64,000 nt of DNA from an uncultured Treponema sp. (lineage in GTDB: Bacteria > Spirochaetota > Spirochaetia > Treponematales > Treponemataceae), in the NCBI GenBank assembly GCA_947167345.1, contig CAMVHR010000007.1, forward strand, positions 20,669-84,668, in the 5' to 3' direction. This document shows, piece by piece, positions 34,955 to 45,790 of this stretch. Below the pieces are notes generated by a model. It saw only the letters and a program-made list of their open reading frames with translations. It had not been told where the DNA came from and made no database searches. A program made the position numbers and the translations under genes. Within the stretch, counting starts at the first letter, position 1. Each line of letters begins with the position of its first letter.

Positions 34955-35536
34955 CTAATATCCAATCCATTTTCCGTTAATATCAAAATAAGCCTTGTCA
35001 TGACAAAAAGCTGGATGTTCCATATCTTTTTTTGAAAGATTCGGTATTGTTTCTGCATCAAAAGTCCAATCAATTCCTAATGATTCATCATTCCACATAA
35101 TACCGTCTTCATCTTCCGGATGGTAGAAGTCTGTACATTTGTATGCAAAAACTGCTGTATCACTCAATACATAAAAACCGTGTGCAAAACCTTTGGGAAT
35201 GTAAAACTGATTTTGCTGTTCGCTGTCCAAAACAACGCCATAATATTTTCCGAATGTCTTTGAATCTTTTCGTAAATCAACAGCAACATCGTATACTTTT
35301 CCAGAAACAGCACGCACAAGTTTCCCCTGTGGATGAAGCGTTTGAAAGTGGAGTCCCCTCAATACACCTTTTGTACTTGCAGACTGGTTATCCTGAACAA
35401 ATTCCATGGAAAGACCTGCTTTTTTAAATTCTTCTTCATTATAAACTTCAAAAAAATATCCTCGGGAATCCCCAAAAACCTTTGGAAAAATTTCATACAA
35501 GCCTTCTATTGGGCTTTTTTTGAATTCAAATGGCAT
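34955..35536 (-). CDS. rfbC: dTDP-4-dehydrorhamnose 3,5-epimerase
   Basis: 193 residues, cupin fold. Family blocks DSRGYFFEVYNEEEF, FVQDNQSASTKGVLRGLHFQ (catalytic His), YDVAVDLRKDS and GFAHGFYVLSD. The start codon follows the rfbA stop without a gap. Confidence 0.95.
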   Translation of the reverse strand: MPFEFKKSPIEGLYEIFPKVFGDSRGYFFEVYNEEEFKKAGLSMEFVQDNQSASTKGVLRGLHFQTLHPQGKLVRAVSGKVYDVAVDLRKDSKTFGKYYGVVLDSEQQNQFYIPKGFAHGFYVLSDTAVFAYKCTDFYHPEDEDGIMWNDESLGIDWTFDAETIPNLSKKDMEHPAFCHDKAYFDINGKWIGY

Positions 35537-36412
35537 TTACGAACGCTCCGCAATGTAAGATAAATATTCGCCATAAGTTGTTTTATAGCCTTTTGCAAGA
35601 TTTAACATTTGATCTTTTGAAATCCAATTTTTTGAGTATGCAATTTCTTCTATACAGCTTATATACATTCCTTGTCTCTTTTGTATTGTTGCAATGAAAT
35701 TTGAGGCTTCAAGAAGACCATCATAAGTTCCTGTATCAAGCCATGCCATTCCCCGTCCAAGAAGATTGACTTTTAATGCATTCTTTTTTAAATATTCATT
35801 GTTGACAGCTGTTATTTCTATTTCGCCACGTGCTGACGGCTTGATGCTCTTTGCAATATCAATAACGGAATTGTCATAATAATAAAGTCCTGGAACTGCG
35901 TAATTTGACTTTGGGCATGAAGGTTTTTCTTCAATACCAAGAACATTTCCGTCTTTGTCAAAATCTACTACACCGTAAGCTGTTGGGTCTTTGACATAAT
36001 ATCCGAAGATTACAGCACCTCCTTCGGTTTCTATTTTTTTAGATGCAATTTTTAGAGTTTTTGTAAATGACTGCCCATAAAAAATGTTGTCACCCAATAC
36101 AAGGGCAACGGAATCCTTTCCAATGAATTTTTCACCAACAATAAAAGCATCTGCTAGCCCTCTGGGGGTTTCCTGAACGGCATATTCAAATTTCATGCCA
36201 AGCCATGAACCGTCACCGAACAGTTCTTTAAACAAACCAATGTCTCTTGGCGTTGATATGATGAGAATTTCTCGAATATCAGAAAGCATCAGTACGCTTA
36301 GTGGATAATATATCATTGGTTTATCATATAGTGGAAGAATTTGCTTTGATACAGCTTTTGTTATAGGATAGAGTCTTGTTCCAGATCCGCCTGCAAGAAT
36401 GATACCTTTCAT
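35537..36412 (-). CDS. rfbA: Glucose-1-phosphate thymidylyltransferase
   Basis: 291 residues from [16 protein letters not shown], the family start; the nucleotide-binding loop GGSGTRL and [13 protein letters not shown] are typical, as are GDNIFYGQ and EIEITAVNN. First step of dTDP-L-rhamnose synthesis and first gene of the operon. No ribosome-binding site precedes the ATG; the promoter at 36420-36448 puts the start of transcription on or next to the ATG. Confidence 0.95.
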   Translation of the reverse strand: MKGIILAGGSGTRLYPITKAVSKQILPLYDKPMIYYPLSVLMLSDIREILIISTPRDIGLFKELFGDGSWLGMKFEYAVQETPRGLADAFIVGEKFIGKDSVALVLGDNIFYGQSFTKTLKIASKKIETEGGAVIFGYYVKDPTAYGVVDFDKDGNVLGIEEKPSCPKSNYAVPGLYYYDNSVIDIAKSIKPSARGEIEITAVNNEYLKKNALKVNLLGRGMAWLDTGTYDGLLEASNFIATIQKRQGMYISCIEEIAYSKNWISKDQMLNLAKGYKTTYGEYLSYIAERS

Positions 36413-36419
36413 GGCATAT

Positions 36420-36448
36420 ATTATATACAAAAAACATCCATTACTCAA
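36420..36448 (-). promoter_or_regulatory. Promoter of rfbACDB, leaderless geometry
   Basis: On the - strand TTGAGT (36448-36443), 17-base spacer, perfect TATAAT (36425-36420). Seven bases separate the -10 box from the A of the rfbA ATG. Confidence 0.65.
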
Positions 36449-36543
36449 TGCTGTTTTTCTGTATATTGCAGAAATACATTATCCGCTGTTTCATATTTTC
36501 CTGCATTATAATGTAGAATTTCTGAGAAGTATTGAACTTGTAT

Positions 36544-36572
36544 TTGTGCAATAAGTAAAGGTGTGCTATAAT
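36544..36572 (+). promoter_or_regulatory. Promoter of the aminotransferase gene
   Basis: TTGTGC (36544-36549), 17-base spacer, perfect TATAAT (36567-36572) with an extended TGC before it. The predicted start is near 36579, giving a 30-base leader with GGAGG. Confidence 0.7.
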
Positions 36573-36608
36573 AGACACATTGCATATTTATGCATGTGGA
36601 GGTAAAAA

Positions 36609-37817
36609 ATGCCTGTAGCAGGCTACATAAAGGAAACTATGACCAGCAAAGGAGCTGGTGTAATTCGCAAGATGTTTGAGGAAGGCTTGCGATTAAAAAA
36701 AGAATATGGGGATGACAAAGTTTTTGACTTTAGTCTTGGAAATCCAGATCTTGATCCCCCTGTTCTGGTTCAAGAAGCCATCGTACAGGAAGCTGCAAAG
36801 ACGGAAAAGAATTTTCATGGATACATGCCTAATGCTGGTTATCCGTTCGCACGGCAAGCTATGGCAGACAAGACCTCTGCTGAACAAGGGGTTTCTGTTT
36901 CTGGAGATTGCGTTGTGATGTCTGTCGGTGCCGCTGGAGCTTTAAACTGTCTTTTAAAGGCGATTTTGAACGAAGATGATGAGGTTATTGTTCCTTCTCC
37001 TTTTTTTGCAGAATATCGCCATTACGTTCATAATTATGGCGGAAAACTTATTGAAGTTCCTACAAAAAATGATTTTTCCATTGATGTAGATGCTATAAGA
37101 AAAGCACTTACCGAAAAAACGGCTGCGGTTTTGATTAATAGTCCTAATAACCCTACTGGAAGAATTTATTCTCAGAATGAAATTCATTCCCTTGCACAGG
37201 TTCTTGAAAAACATGCTTCAGAGTGCGGAAGAATGCCTTATCTTATTTGTGATGAGCCTTACAGGGCAATTGCTTATGATGACAAAAAAGTTGCTTCTTC
37301 CTTTACAGAATACGCTGGCTCAGTGGTCGTTACTTCCTTTGCAAAAAATTTAAGTATTCCGGGGGAAAGAATCGGATATATTTGTGTGAATCCTTCATGT
37401 CCAGATAAGGATGAGCTTGTTGCCGCATGTATATTTACGACTCGCATCTTGGGGTATGTAAATGCACCTGCACTATTCCAACATGTTGTTGCCAAGTCTT
37501 GGAATGCTCCATGTGACTATTCTCTTTATAAAAAAAGGCGTGATGAACTTGTTTCAATTCTAGATGACGCAGGTATTGAACATGCAAGCCCTGAAGGTGC
37601 ATTCTACATGTGGTGTAAAGTGCCGGATGCTTTTTGCGGAGATGACATGGCATTCACAGACTATTTGAAAAAATACCTTATTCTTGCTGCTCCCGGAAGT
37701 GGGTTTGGGGGTAAAGGTTGGTTTAGACTTGCTTACTGCATAAGTGAGAAGAGCATTATTGATTCAAGACAGGCTTTCAAAAAAGCTATGGCTGATATAA
37801 AATTAGGTAACTTCTAA
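36609..37817 (+). CDS. PLP-dependent aminotransferase, aspartate aminotransferase-like
   Basis: 402 residues, fold type I. FSLGNPDLDPP, the SPNNPTGRIY block, CDEPYRAI (PLP-ring Asp) and the Lys of SFAKNLSIPGERIGY. GGAGG at 36598-36602 supports the start. It transfers amino groups between an amino acid and a 2-oxoacid; the substrate cannot be read. glgA follows after 56 bases with its own GGAGG. Confidence 0.92.
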   Translation: MPVAGYIKETMTSKGAGVIRKMFEEGLRLKKEYGDDKVFDFSLGNPDLDPPVLVQEAIVQEAAKTEKNFHGYMPNAGYPFARQAMADKTSAEQGVSVSGDCVVMSVGAAGALNCLLKAILNEDDEVIVPSPFFAEYRHYVHNYGGKLIEVPTKNDFSIDVDAIRKALTEKTAAVLINSPNNPTGRIYSQNEIHSLAQVLEKHASECGRMPYLICDEPYRAIAYDDKKVASSFTEYAGSVVVTSFAKNLSIPGERIGYICVNPSCPDKDELVAACIFTTRILGYVNAPALFQHVVAKSWNAPCDYSLYKKRRDELVSILDDAGIEHASPEGAFYMWCKVPDAFCGDDMAFTDYLKKYLILAAPGSGFGGKGWFRLAYCISEKSIIDSRQAFKKAMADIKLGNF

Positions 37818-37873
37818 AACCTGAAGTTTTTAGGGGTTCCCAATAGTGATATAACTGACATGGAGGTTATTAT

Positions 37874-39361
37874 ATGAAAATTTTAATGGTTTCTGCAGAA
37901 GCTGTACCTTTTGCAAAGACTGGTGGTCTGGCAGACATGGTGAGTGCTCTTGCCATTCAGCTAGCAAATATGGGGCATGACGTAAAGATTGTTATTCCTC
38001 GATATTATAAGATTGACAGAAAGAAATTAGAGCCTCTTCCTGGCCCGATGGCAATTGCTGCTGGAACGATGGAAACTTGGTCTGCTGTATATAAGACTTC
38101 CATGCCAGGTTGTGAAAAGCTTCCAGTCTACTTTATTGATCATGAACAGTGTTTTGGTAGAGATGGCATTTATGGTGTTCCAAGTGAGACTGATTTTCAT
38201 GATAATCCATACCGCTTTGCTGTTTTATGCCATGGTGCATTCCAGTTGTGCCGCAAGTTGCAGTGGTTTCCTGACATTATTCATGCTCACGACTGGTCCG
38301 CATGTCTTGCTCCTGTTATTTTAAAGCATATCTGCCGCTATGCAGGTTTTGAAAAGACTGCAAGTGTCCTTACAATTCACAATCAAGGCTATCAAGGACA
38401 GTATGGCAAAGACAAATTCCCTGCACTTGGTGTAGATTGGGGGCTTTACTATGGTGCTGGGTTTGAACATGACGGTGGAATGAATTTTCTTCAGGCCGGC
38501 GTGTCTTCTGCTGACATGATAACGACAGTTTCACCTACTTATGCCAATGAAATTCAGACTCCTGATGGAGGTTTTGGAATGGATGGCCTTTTACGCGTGC
38601 GCCATGATGTTGTGCGTGGCATTCTGAATGGTGCGGATGTTACTTACTGGAATCCTGAAAAAGACAGAAAAATTCCTGCACAGTTTTCTGTACGTAACTT
38701 GTCAGGAAAAGCTGTCTGTAAAGAAGCTCTTCAAAGACAGTTCGGGCTTGAAGTAAATCCTAATATTCCACTTTTTTCTATGGTTACTCGTCTTGTGGAT
38801 CAGAAAGGCATTGGTGATGTATTTGGTCCTATGCATGGTTCTATGTTTGCTATGTGTCGCGATATGAAGATTCAGTTTGTCGTACTTGGAAGTGGGGAAG
38901 CATGGTGTGAGAATGAAATTTCTTCATTGCAGTCAAAGCTTCCAAACTTTAGGGCTTATATTGGTTATAATGAATCATTGAGTCATTTGATTGAAGCTGG
39001 AAGTGATTTCTTCCTTATGCCGTCAAAATATGAGCCATGTGGATTGAATCAGATTTATTCGATGCTTTATGGCACTCTTCCTATCGTCCGCAGGACAGGA
39101 GGTCTTGCTGATACTGTTCAGAATTACAATCAGGATACTGGTGACGGAACGGGATTTGTTTTTGACCAGCTGTCTCCTAGTTCAATATATAATACTGTTG
39201 GGTGGGCTACTTGGGCTTATTATAACCGACATGATGATATTGTAAAAATGCAGAAACGAGGCATGGTTCAGAACTTTGGCTGGGATATTGCGGCTCAAAG
39301 CTACCTTGATGTTTACAGGGAAGCTTTGAAACGTGGATGTAACATTGATTATAAAATTTAG
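37874..39361 (+). CDS. glgA: Glycogen (starch) synthase, ADP-glucose type
   Basis: 495 residues of family GT5: MKILMVSAEAVPFAKTGGLADM start with the ADP-glucose-binding KTGGL (15-19), IHAHDW, TIHNQGYQG, and the C-terminal EPCGLNQIYSMLYGT with RRTGGLADTV. It extends alpha-1,4-glucan chains from ADP-glucose, so the organism probably stores glycogen. It ends three bases before the opposing WD40 gene. Confidence 0.95.
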   Translation: MKILMVSAEAVPFAKTGGLADMVSALAIQLANMGHDVKIVIPRYYKIDRKKLEPLPGPMAIAAGTMETWSAVYKTSMPGCEKLPVYFIDHEQCFGRDGIYGVPSETDFHDNPYRFAVLCHGAFQLCRKLQWFPDIIHAHDWSACLAPVILKHICRYAGFEKTASVLTIHNQGYQGQYGKDKFPALGVDWGLYYGAGFEHDGGMNFLQAGVSSADMITTVSPTYANEIQTPDGGFGMDGLLRVRHDVVRGILNGADVTYWNPEKDRKIPAQFSVRNLSGKAVCKEALQRQFGLEVNPNIPLFSMVTRLVDQKGIGDVFGPMHGSMFAMCRDMKIQFVVLGSGEAWCENEISSLQSKLPNFRAYIGYNESLSHLIEAGSDFFLMPSKYEPCGLNQIYSMLYGTLPIVRRTGGLADTVQNYNQDTGDGTGFVFDQLSPSSIYNTVGWATWAYYNRHDDIVKMQKRGMVQNFGWDIAAQSYLDVYREALKRGCNIDYKI

Positions 39362-39364
39362 TGG

Positions 39365-41344
39365 TTAAAATTCCCACCAGCTATTTTCGATTGTAAGGTA
39401 CCAGTTGGAAATAGCTTTTGGGGAATCTTTCATATACCATGATATGCTTCCATCTTTATTTAATATTGCAATGTTGTTATTGTTTGCTGATATGGCAATT
39501 TTGAGAGGAATTGAAGCTGAACGCATGTAAGCAACACTTCTTGTTGTTTTTGTGTTGAATGAGTAGACTTGATTCTTTCCTATGTTTGTATACAGGCTTT
39601 CTGTTCCGTTCATTTCTGTAAAGGCTGTAGAATCTTCATCATTTATGCTTATAAGGGATTTCAAGAATTTTGTATTTGTATTGTACGCAAATACTTCTGT
39701 TGTATAGGTATCATCTTTTTGACGAACCATTAATATTCCGTATATATCATTAGGATTGTTTTCGTTATTGCTTAACGAGAATATAATACTTCCTTTTGTT
39801 TTTAAAGGTACTGTTTCACCTGTCTGCATATTAACAGCAATGAGGGCACTGTCTGTACTTGAAAGTGCTGATTTCGCAATGTATGCCGTACCATTTATAA
39901 TTATTGCATCTTCTAGAGATGTTCCTGTATAGATTTCCTTTATTTCTTTTGTTTCTAGGTTGTATATCGAAACAGAGTTATTTCCTTGTATAAAAAGAAT
40001 TTTATTGTCGCTCAAACGGACAGTTTTTAATTTTGCTTTTGGTGTGAAAAGTCTTTCTGTCTTTACTTCTCCTGTCATCGCATCTGGAGTTATCTTTATT
40101 ACATCTTTTCTTGTATTTTTTGACCATAATATGATACTGTCTGAATTTATGAGTAAATTTGTATGAGAAGGATTTGAAGCAATCTTTTTTGGTTGTGCAG
40201 CTCCGTATATTGATGTATAGATTGAGTTTTCCGTAAGAAAATAAAAGTTCTGGCTGTCAGAAGAGATGTCATGAATTGTCTGAAAAGTTTTCTCTGTAAT
40301 CGGCTGTAATGTATATGTCTCTGATTCAATAATGTCCGACATTGCATATATGTCACCGTATGCTGTTCCCAAGAGTATGCTATCGCTGTTTTTTGCAATT
40401 GCTGTAATTGAATCACGGCTTTTTAATCCAGAAAAATTCTTTATAAGTGTTCCTTCCTGGACTCCGTAAGAGTTTTTCTTTTTTATGCATTCTTCCAGCA
40501 TTTTGTATGATATAAGTTTTAATGCATAGCCTCGTCCTGTTGAACAGATGTAATATAATCCTTCTTCATCTTCTGTTGTCCCTGTTACAATGGATGGGGA
40601 TGTAGCTGGACAGTGCATTAATATTTTGCCGCTTAATGCATCAATTATATATATTCCATTATTTTTTGTACCGGCAAAAAAACGGTTCTGCATTTTTCCT
40701 GTGCCTAGTAGGGTTGGTTGCTCTAAATCACTTTGTGTTTGAAATTTTGCAATTACTTTGTCCTTTGCAAAATCATAATAATATAAAAAACCTGTTGGAG
40801 AATACATGACTGCATTTTTTTCTGAGGCTCCTGTTTTAGCCATTGTTATTATACTGGAAATATCTTTAATTTTTTTATTTACAAGTCCAGTTTTTGCATT
40901 GAGAATGTAAATACCGTTAACGGCTGTTGTACCTACAATGATATAATTGCCTTTTTCTGAATAGGCAAGACATGTAATAGAATCTTTAAAACGTTTTGAA
41001 AACTTCTTTGACAGACTGTTCCAGTCAAGAATTGTGATCTTATTCATTGTCAATGAATCTGTTTCATATATTGCAAGTTCATTTGTCAAAGGATTTTTTA
41101 CAGCGTTTCCTATTGCCAAATCACTTATCTGATAATGTTCTCCAGTATTATTTCCGTTCCAGTGTATAAGAAATCCGTCTGTTCCTGAAGAAAAAAATGA
41201 ACTGTTATTGTTTTCATATGATTGAACAGCCAGCAAAGATGTTACTTTTCCATTGTGAGACTGCGTGGATATGTAAGATTCCGCTGTCAAAAATGAAATA
41301 TTTATAAATGAAAATAATAATATTGCAGACAAATTTTTCTTCAT
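39365..41344 (-). CDS. Exported WD40/PQQ-like beta-propeller protein
   Basis: 659 residues with a signal peptide (about 1-20, NISFLTA then ES). Repeated blade-like sequences: GKVTSLLAVQSYE, DSITCLAYSEKGNYIIVGTT, DSITAIAKNSDSILLGTAYGD, at 40-50 residue steps, enough for two propellers. Probably periplasmic and protein-binding. It follows rseP by 24 bases and is the last gene of the rpsB-to-rseP run. Confidence 0.8.
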   Translation of the reverse strand: MKKNLSAILLFSFINISFLTAESYISTQSHNGKVTSLLAVQSYENNNSSFFSSGTDGFLIHWNGNNTGEHYQISDLAIGNAVKNPLTNELAIYETDSLTMNKITILDWNSLSKKFSKRFKDSITCLAYSEKGNYIIVGTTAVNGIYILNAKTGLVNKKIKDISSIITMAKTGASEKNAVMYSPTGFLYYYDFAKDKVIAKFQTQSDLEQPTLLGTGKMQNRFFAGTKNNGIYIIDALSGKILMHCPATSPSIVTGTTEDEEGLYYICSTGRGYALKLISYKMLEECIKKKNSYGVQEGTLIKNFSGLKSRDSITAIAKNSDSILLGTAYGDIYAMSDIIESETYTLQPITEKTFQTIHDISSDSQNFYFLTENSIYTSIYGAAQPKKIASNPSHTNLLINSDSIILWSKNTRKDVIKITPDAMTGEVKTERLFTPKAKLKTVRLSDNKILFIQGNNSVSIYNLETKEIKEIYTGTSLEDAIIINGTAYIAKSALSSTDSALIAVNMQTGETVPLKTKGSIIFSLSNNENNPNDIYGILMVRQKDDTYTTEVFAYNTNTKFLKSLISINDEDSTAFTEMNGTESLYTNIGKNQVYSFNTKTTRSVAYMRSASIPLKIAISANNNNIAILNKDGSISWYMKDSPKAISNWYLTIENSWWEF

Positions 41345-41368
41345 AAAAGATTCTCCTTTGATAATATA

Positions 41369-42481
41369 TTATTTTGAAATGAAGTAAGATATGTCTCCTG
41401 TTATGACAATTATCATAAGGAGACCTATAAATGCAATACCAATGAATTGTATGTAATACAATACTTTAGGATGAATTTTCCTATGAGAAATCCATTCTAT
41501 TAATGCAAATAATATTAATCCACCGTCCAATACTGGGATTGGCAGCAAGTTTGTCATGAAAAGAGACAAGCTTATGATTGCAAGTAACTGAAGGGTACTT
41601 ATAATTCCTATATGAATACTTTCTGAAAATCCTTGTTTTACTGTATCACCAAGCATTGTTGTTATTCTTGCAGGTCCTGAAACTGCACTGGTAATCTTTA
41701 CGCCTTTGAAAAGTAGAGTAATTCCTTTTATCGTTAATTTTCCAAGTTTTATACTTTCTCTACATCCTTCTTTTAATGCGGGAAAGAAAGCATACGGACC
41801 GTAATGACGTTCTTGAATAGAATCTGGTGTTGATACTATTCCTATTTTTCCACTCCCAGTTTCTGTATCAAGGAGAGTATGAATTTTTAGTTCATGAATT
41901 TCATCATGCCTTTTTACTGTTACTATTACATCTTTATCAGGATTTGAGGCTATGTATTCTGCGATTTCTGAAAAATCATGCATCTGGATGCCATCAATAA
42001 ATGTAATGACATCTCCTGTTTCCATGCCAGCTTCATGAGCTGGAGAAAAGGTTCCCTCGTACACTTCGTCAGCCATGCTTACTGTTGTTCCTGCTGTATA
42101 GTATGTATAGCCCATAAGAGCAATACTAGTAAAAGAAATGAATCCAAAGATAAGATTAAAGAGAGGACCTGAAAATGCAATAATAAGCCTTTTTAACGGA
42201 TGAACTCCATAAAAAGAGTCTTTATCTCCCTTTATCGAAGAAAGTTTTTCTTCAATTGCGGTCTGATAATCATGTTCTCCTTTCATACTGCAGTAACCGC
42301 CTAAAGGAATCAGTGATATTCTGTAATCCGTATCATTGATAGTACGGTGCAATAGAACTGGTCCCATTCCTATTGAAAATGCTTCTACTTTTACTCCAAA
42401 AAAACGAGCTGCAAGAAAATGTCCTAATTCATGAAAGAAAATAAGGAATCCTAATCCAAAAATTCCTAATATTATTGACAA
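41369..42481 (-). CDS. rseP: Site-2 (M50) membrane metalloprotease RseP
   Basis: 370 residues with HELGH (17-21) in the first membrane span, a PDZ domain in the middle ([15 protein letters not shown]) and the second metal motif [11 protein letters not shown] near the C-terminus. It cuts membrane-anchored regulators and leftover signal peptides. Overlaps the dxr end by 10 bases. Confidence 0.94.
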   Translation of the reverse strand: MSIILGIFGLGFLIFFHELGHFLAARFFGVKVEAFSIGMGPVLLHRTINDTDYRISLIPLGGYCSMKGEHDYQTAIEEKLSSIKGDKDSFYGVHPLKRLIIAFSGPLFNLIFGFISFTSIALMGYTYYTAGTTVSMADEVYEGTFSPAHEAGMETGDVITFIDGIQMHDFSEIAEYIASNPDKDVIVTVKRHDEIHELKIHTLLDTETGSGKIGIVSTPDSIQERHYGPYAFFPALKEGCRESIKLGKLTIKGITLLFKGVKITSAVSGPARITTMLGDTVKQGFSESIHIGIISTLQLLAIISLSLFMTNLLPIPVLDGGLILFALIEWISHRKIHPKVLYYIQFIGIAFIGLLMIIVITGDISYFISK

Positions 42482-43587
42482 CCGTAACCTCCATTTTTAG
42501 AAACAAGTATGGCATTTGCTTTGTTACGGGCTTTTTTGTCAGCTGAATAAATTTTTTCAAGTGAATCTGGATTTTCAGACCAGTCTTCTTGAAGAACTTC
42601 TTTTACAATCTGACTGATTTGAGGATAATTGCATTTTTTTTCGAGAAAAGCGTGAACTGCAATTTCATTTGCAGCATTAAATGCTATTGTATAACAATTT
42701 GATTTTTTTGCACATTCATAGGCATATTTTAGTAATGGAAATGAATTTAATCTCGGAGGAAAAAATGTCATTATATTTCCTGCAAGGTTAAAAGGCGTTA
42801 GATAATTTTCTTTTATTTCAGGCCATGTAAGTGCATCAAATATAGGATGTCTCATATCAGGATTTGAAATCTGTGCATAAAGCATTCCGTTTTTTGTACG
42901 AATCAAACTATGGATGAGACTTTGTGGATGGACTACAACAGTTATCTTGTCTGCACTCATATTAAAAAGCCTGCAAGCCTCTATAACCTCAAGTCCTTTA
43001 TTTGCAAGAGTTGAACTGTCAATTGTTATCTTTTTCCCCATATTCCATGTAGGGTGGTGCAAAGCTTGTTCTACAGTTACATTGTTAAGCTGTTCATCAG
43101 AATAATCTCTAAAAGGACCTCCACTGGCTGTTATTATGAGTTCGTCTATATTTTTTTCACCAGCTTGATTTATAAGGCTGAAAATTGCACTGTGCTCACT
43201 GTCTACAGGAATTATGTTTGCTTCATGTTCTTGTGCGATTTTTTTTACGACCGGCCATGCCATAACTACAGTTTCTTTATTTGCTAAAGCTAAATCTATT
43301 CCAGCTTTCAAAACTGATACAGACGGTTCTAATCCGGCAGCTCCTGCAATTCCGTTAACTGCAATATCTGCATCGCATGAGGCTATGAGCTGATTTATTC
43401 CTTCCATTCCGTCTTCAGTGAATAAAGTCCCTTTACAGTTAAATTCCTTGCAAAGTTTGTCTAATGCTTCTTTGTTATGACCTGCAGAAAGTCCTACAAC
43501 GCAAAAATCATTTTTCATCTTTCGGACAATATCTAAAGTCTGGCTTCCAATAGAACCAGTACATCCGAGTACAAGAATTTTTTTCAT
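42472..43587 (-). CDS. dxr: 1-deoxy-D-xylulose 5-phosphate reductoisomerase
   Basis: 371 residues. NADPH loop [13 protein letters not shown] (7-19), [18 protein letters not shown] (metal-binding Asp and Glu), and TASGGPFRD. Second step of the MEP isoprenoid pathway, which ends in undecaprenyl phosphate through uppS in this operon. Confidence 0.95.
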   Translation of the reverse strand: MKKILVLGCTGSIGSQTLDIVRKMKNDFCVVGLSAGHNKEALDKLCKEFNCKGTLFTEDGMEGINQLIASCDADIAVNGIAGAAGLEPSVSVLKAGIDLALANKETVVMAWPVVKKIAQEHEANIIPVDSEHSAIFSLINQAGEKNIDELIITASGGPFRDYSDEQLNNVTVEQALHHPTWNMGKKITIDSSTLANKGLEVIEACRLFNMSADKITVVVHPQSLIHSLIRTKNGMLYAQISNPDMRHPIFDALTWPEIKENYLTPFNLAGNIMTFFPPRLNSFPLLKYAYECAKKSNCYTIAFNAANEIAVHAFLEKKCNYPQISQIVKEVLQEDWSENPDSLEKIYSADKKARNKANAILVSKNGGYGCQ

Positions 43588-43605
43588 TAAAATAATCCTC
43601 TTTTA

Positions 43606-44505
43606 TTATAACAAGATTAAAGGACCATAAAATAGGGTAAGTAAAAAGTAATAAACTGGTGCAGCAAGAGTTATCGAATCAATACAGTCTAAAAGTCCAC
43701 CTCTGCCAGGAATTATGTTTCCCGAATCCTTTATTTTTGCAGAACGTTTAAAAATGGATTCGACTAGATCTCCAACAATTGCTGAAAAAGCTATGCATAC
43801 GGCAAGCATGATAATTTTTACAGGATGTCCTATAAATAGGTATGGAACAAAAAAATATCCGATAAAACCAGCTGTTAGAGTTCCAAGAAATCCTCCTGCA
43901 AATCCTGCTAGACTCTTGTTAGGGCTGGCTTTTATAAAACCTCGATTATTTTTACCAAATAACATTCCAAAAAACCATGCAAAACTGTCACATAAAAAAA
44001 CCATGAGTAAAAATATTGCAATGGCATAAGTTGATACATTATGTCCGAAACGTGACATAGATGTCATTCTTGAAACAAATGTAAGAAAATAGCCTGAATA
44101 TAGGACGATGAAAACTGAAAAAGAAATTCTTGACAAAGATTCTTCAAAAGATTTCGCAAGAATGACTTCAGAAAAAAGTATAAAAAGTGTTGCAATTATA
44201 AATGCGTATGTTATTACCTCGTTATTATTACCTGGCAGATAAATGTTTATGAGAAAAGTTGGAATAACTTCATAAATTGCTGCAATCAAAGGAACAAAAA
44301 CAGAAGATGCGATGATAAATGCTCTATGAATAAGTTTTGCTTTTGTAGAAAAAATATTATAAGCTTCATTTGCAGAGATTCCACAAACTAGGCATATTAA
44401 TATATGCAATGCCAAATGATTATGATTTTGTATAAATACTATTGCTAGAACAAGTGGAAGTCCTATAATAAAAATTATCAGCCGTTCAATCAATTTTCGG
44501 TTCAT
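43606..44505 (-). CDS. cdsA: Phosphatidate cytidylyltransferase
   Basis: 299 residues with about eight membrane spans. The family signature is near the C-terminus: KDSGNIIPGRGGLLDCIDSI. It makes CDP-diacylglycerol for phospholipid synthesis. Start overlaps the uppS stop by four bases. Confidence 0.93.
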   Translation of the reverse strand: MNRKLIERLIIFIIGLPLVLAIVFIQNHNHLALHILICLVCGISANEAYNIFSTKAKLIHRAFIIASSVFVPLIAAIYEVIPTFLINIYLPGNNNEVITYAFIIATLFILFSEVILAKSFEESLSRISFSVFIVLYSGYFLTFVSRMTSMSRFGHNVSTYAIAIFLLMVFLCDSFAWFFGMLFGKNNRGFIKASPNKSLAGFAGGFLGTLTAGFIGYFFVPYLFIGHPVKIIMLAVCIAFSAIVGDLVESIFKRSAKIKDSGNIIPGRGGLLDCIDSITLAAPVYYFLLTLFYGPLILL

Positions 44506-45224
44506 ACAGGTACAGCTCCAAATCTTCTTGTCCTATTTTGATATTCATTTATGTCTGAAATAAAACATTCTTTTGTGTATTCAGGCCAAAGTGTATCCGA
44601 AAAAACTAATTCTGCATATGCGGAATGCCACATAAGAAAATTGCTTAATCTTTTTTCCCCTCCAGTACGTATCAGAAGATCCAAATCTGGAAGTTCAGGA
44701 ATGTCAAAATATTCCGAAAATGAATCTTCGGAAATCGAGCTTAAGTCTACTTTTTTTTCGGATATCTTCTTTATAGCTCGAATGATTTCATTTCTTCCAC
44801 CATAATTTATTGCTAAATTTAGAGTTAATCCTGAAAAGGATTCTGTATCAGATTCTGCTTCTTTTATATCAGCCTGAATTGTTTTAGGTAAACCAGAAAT
44901 ATCCCCAAGAAGTTTTATCCGAATTTGATTTTCCTTGTAAAAAAGAAGTTCTTTTATTAAATGCGTATGAATGAGATTCATAAGGAAACCAACTTCCTGT
45001 TCTGTTCGTTTCCAATTTTCTGTAGAAAACACGTATAAAGTCAGATAAGAAATTCCTAAATCAGCTGCAGCCTTTGTTATTTCTTTGGCTCTTTTTAAGC
45101 CTTCTTCATGTCCATTTGTTCGTAGCATATTTCTATTTTTAGCCCATCGACCATTACCATCCATGATAATGCCAACATGAGAAGGGAGCTTATTCTTATC
45201 TAACTCAATAGTGTTTTTTTTCAT
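44502..45224 (-). CDS. uppS: Undecaprenyl diphosphate synthase (cis-prenyltransferase)
   Basis: 240 residues. HVGIIMDGNGRWAKNR with the catalytic Asp, SYLTLYVFSTENWKR, NYGGRNEII and the C-terminal LLIRTGGEKRLSNFLMW ... AYAELVF. It makes the lipid carrier of peptidoglycan and polysaccharide precursors, so it also serves the rhamnose polymer implied by rfbABCD. Confidence 0.95.
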   Translation of the reverse strand: MKKNTIELDKNKLPSHVGIIMDGNGRWAKNRNMLRTNGHEEGLKRAKEITKAAADLGISYLTLYVFSTENWKRTEQEVGFLMNLIHTHLIKELLFYKENQIRIKLLGDISGLPKTIQADIKEAESDTESFSGLTLNLAINYGGRNEIIRAIKKISEKKVDLSSISEDSFSEYFDIPELPDLDLLIRTGGEKRLSNFLMWHSAYAELVFSDTLWPEYTKECFISDINEYQNRTRRFGAVPV

Positions 45225-45227
45225 TAC

Positions 45228-45770
45228 TCAGTCCATTATTTCCTTTTCTTTTGCTGCATAGACTGCGTTAATTTCATCTATATATTTATCAGTAAGCTTT
45301 TGGAGCTTGTCAGTTTCCTGTTTCAACTGATCTTCTGTGAGTTCTCCTGCTTTCTGCTGCTTTTTCAGTGCATCATTACCATCTCTACGAATGTTACGAA
45401 TGGTTGTTCTGTAGTTTTCAGCTACTGATTTAGCTTGTTTTACAAGCTCTTTTCTGCGATCCTGCGTTAAAGGAGGAATTGCTATGCGAATAACCTTTCC
45501 ATCGTTGCTTGGATTTAATCCGAGCTCTGCTTTTTGAATGGATTTTTCAATTGCAGAAATAAGTGATTTATCAAATGGAGAAATTACTATAGTTCTAGCT
45601 TCTGGAACAGAAATACTGCCAACCTGATTAAGAGGTGTTGGTGTTCCATAATAGTCAACACGAACTTTATCAAAAATAGAAGCACTGGCTCTTCCTGTAC
45701 GAATAGAGTTATATTCTTCTTTTAAACTATTAACGGTTTTTTCCATACGACTTTCATTATCGCCTGCCAT
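45228..45770 (-). CDS. frr: Ribosome recycling factor
   Basis: 180 residues: SLKEEYNSIRTGRASASIFD, GTPTPLNQVGSISVPE and AIPPLTQDRRKELVKQ. It splits post-termination ribosomes with EF-G. A hairpin in the 70-base gap after tsf suggests partial termination before it. Confidence 0.96.
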   Translation of the reverse strand: MAGDNESRMEKTVNSLKEEYNSIRTGRASASIFDKVRVDYYGTPTPLNQVGSISVPEARTIVISPFDKSLISAIEKSIQKAELGLNPSNDGKVIRIAIPPLTQDRRKELVKQAKSVAENYRTTIRNIRRDGNDALKKQQKAGELTEDQLKQETDKLQKLTDKYIDEINAVYAAKEKEIMD

Positions 45771-45790
45771 AAATTCCTCCTGTAAAATCT

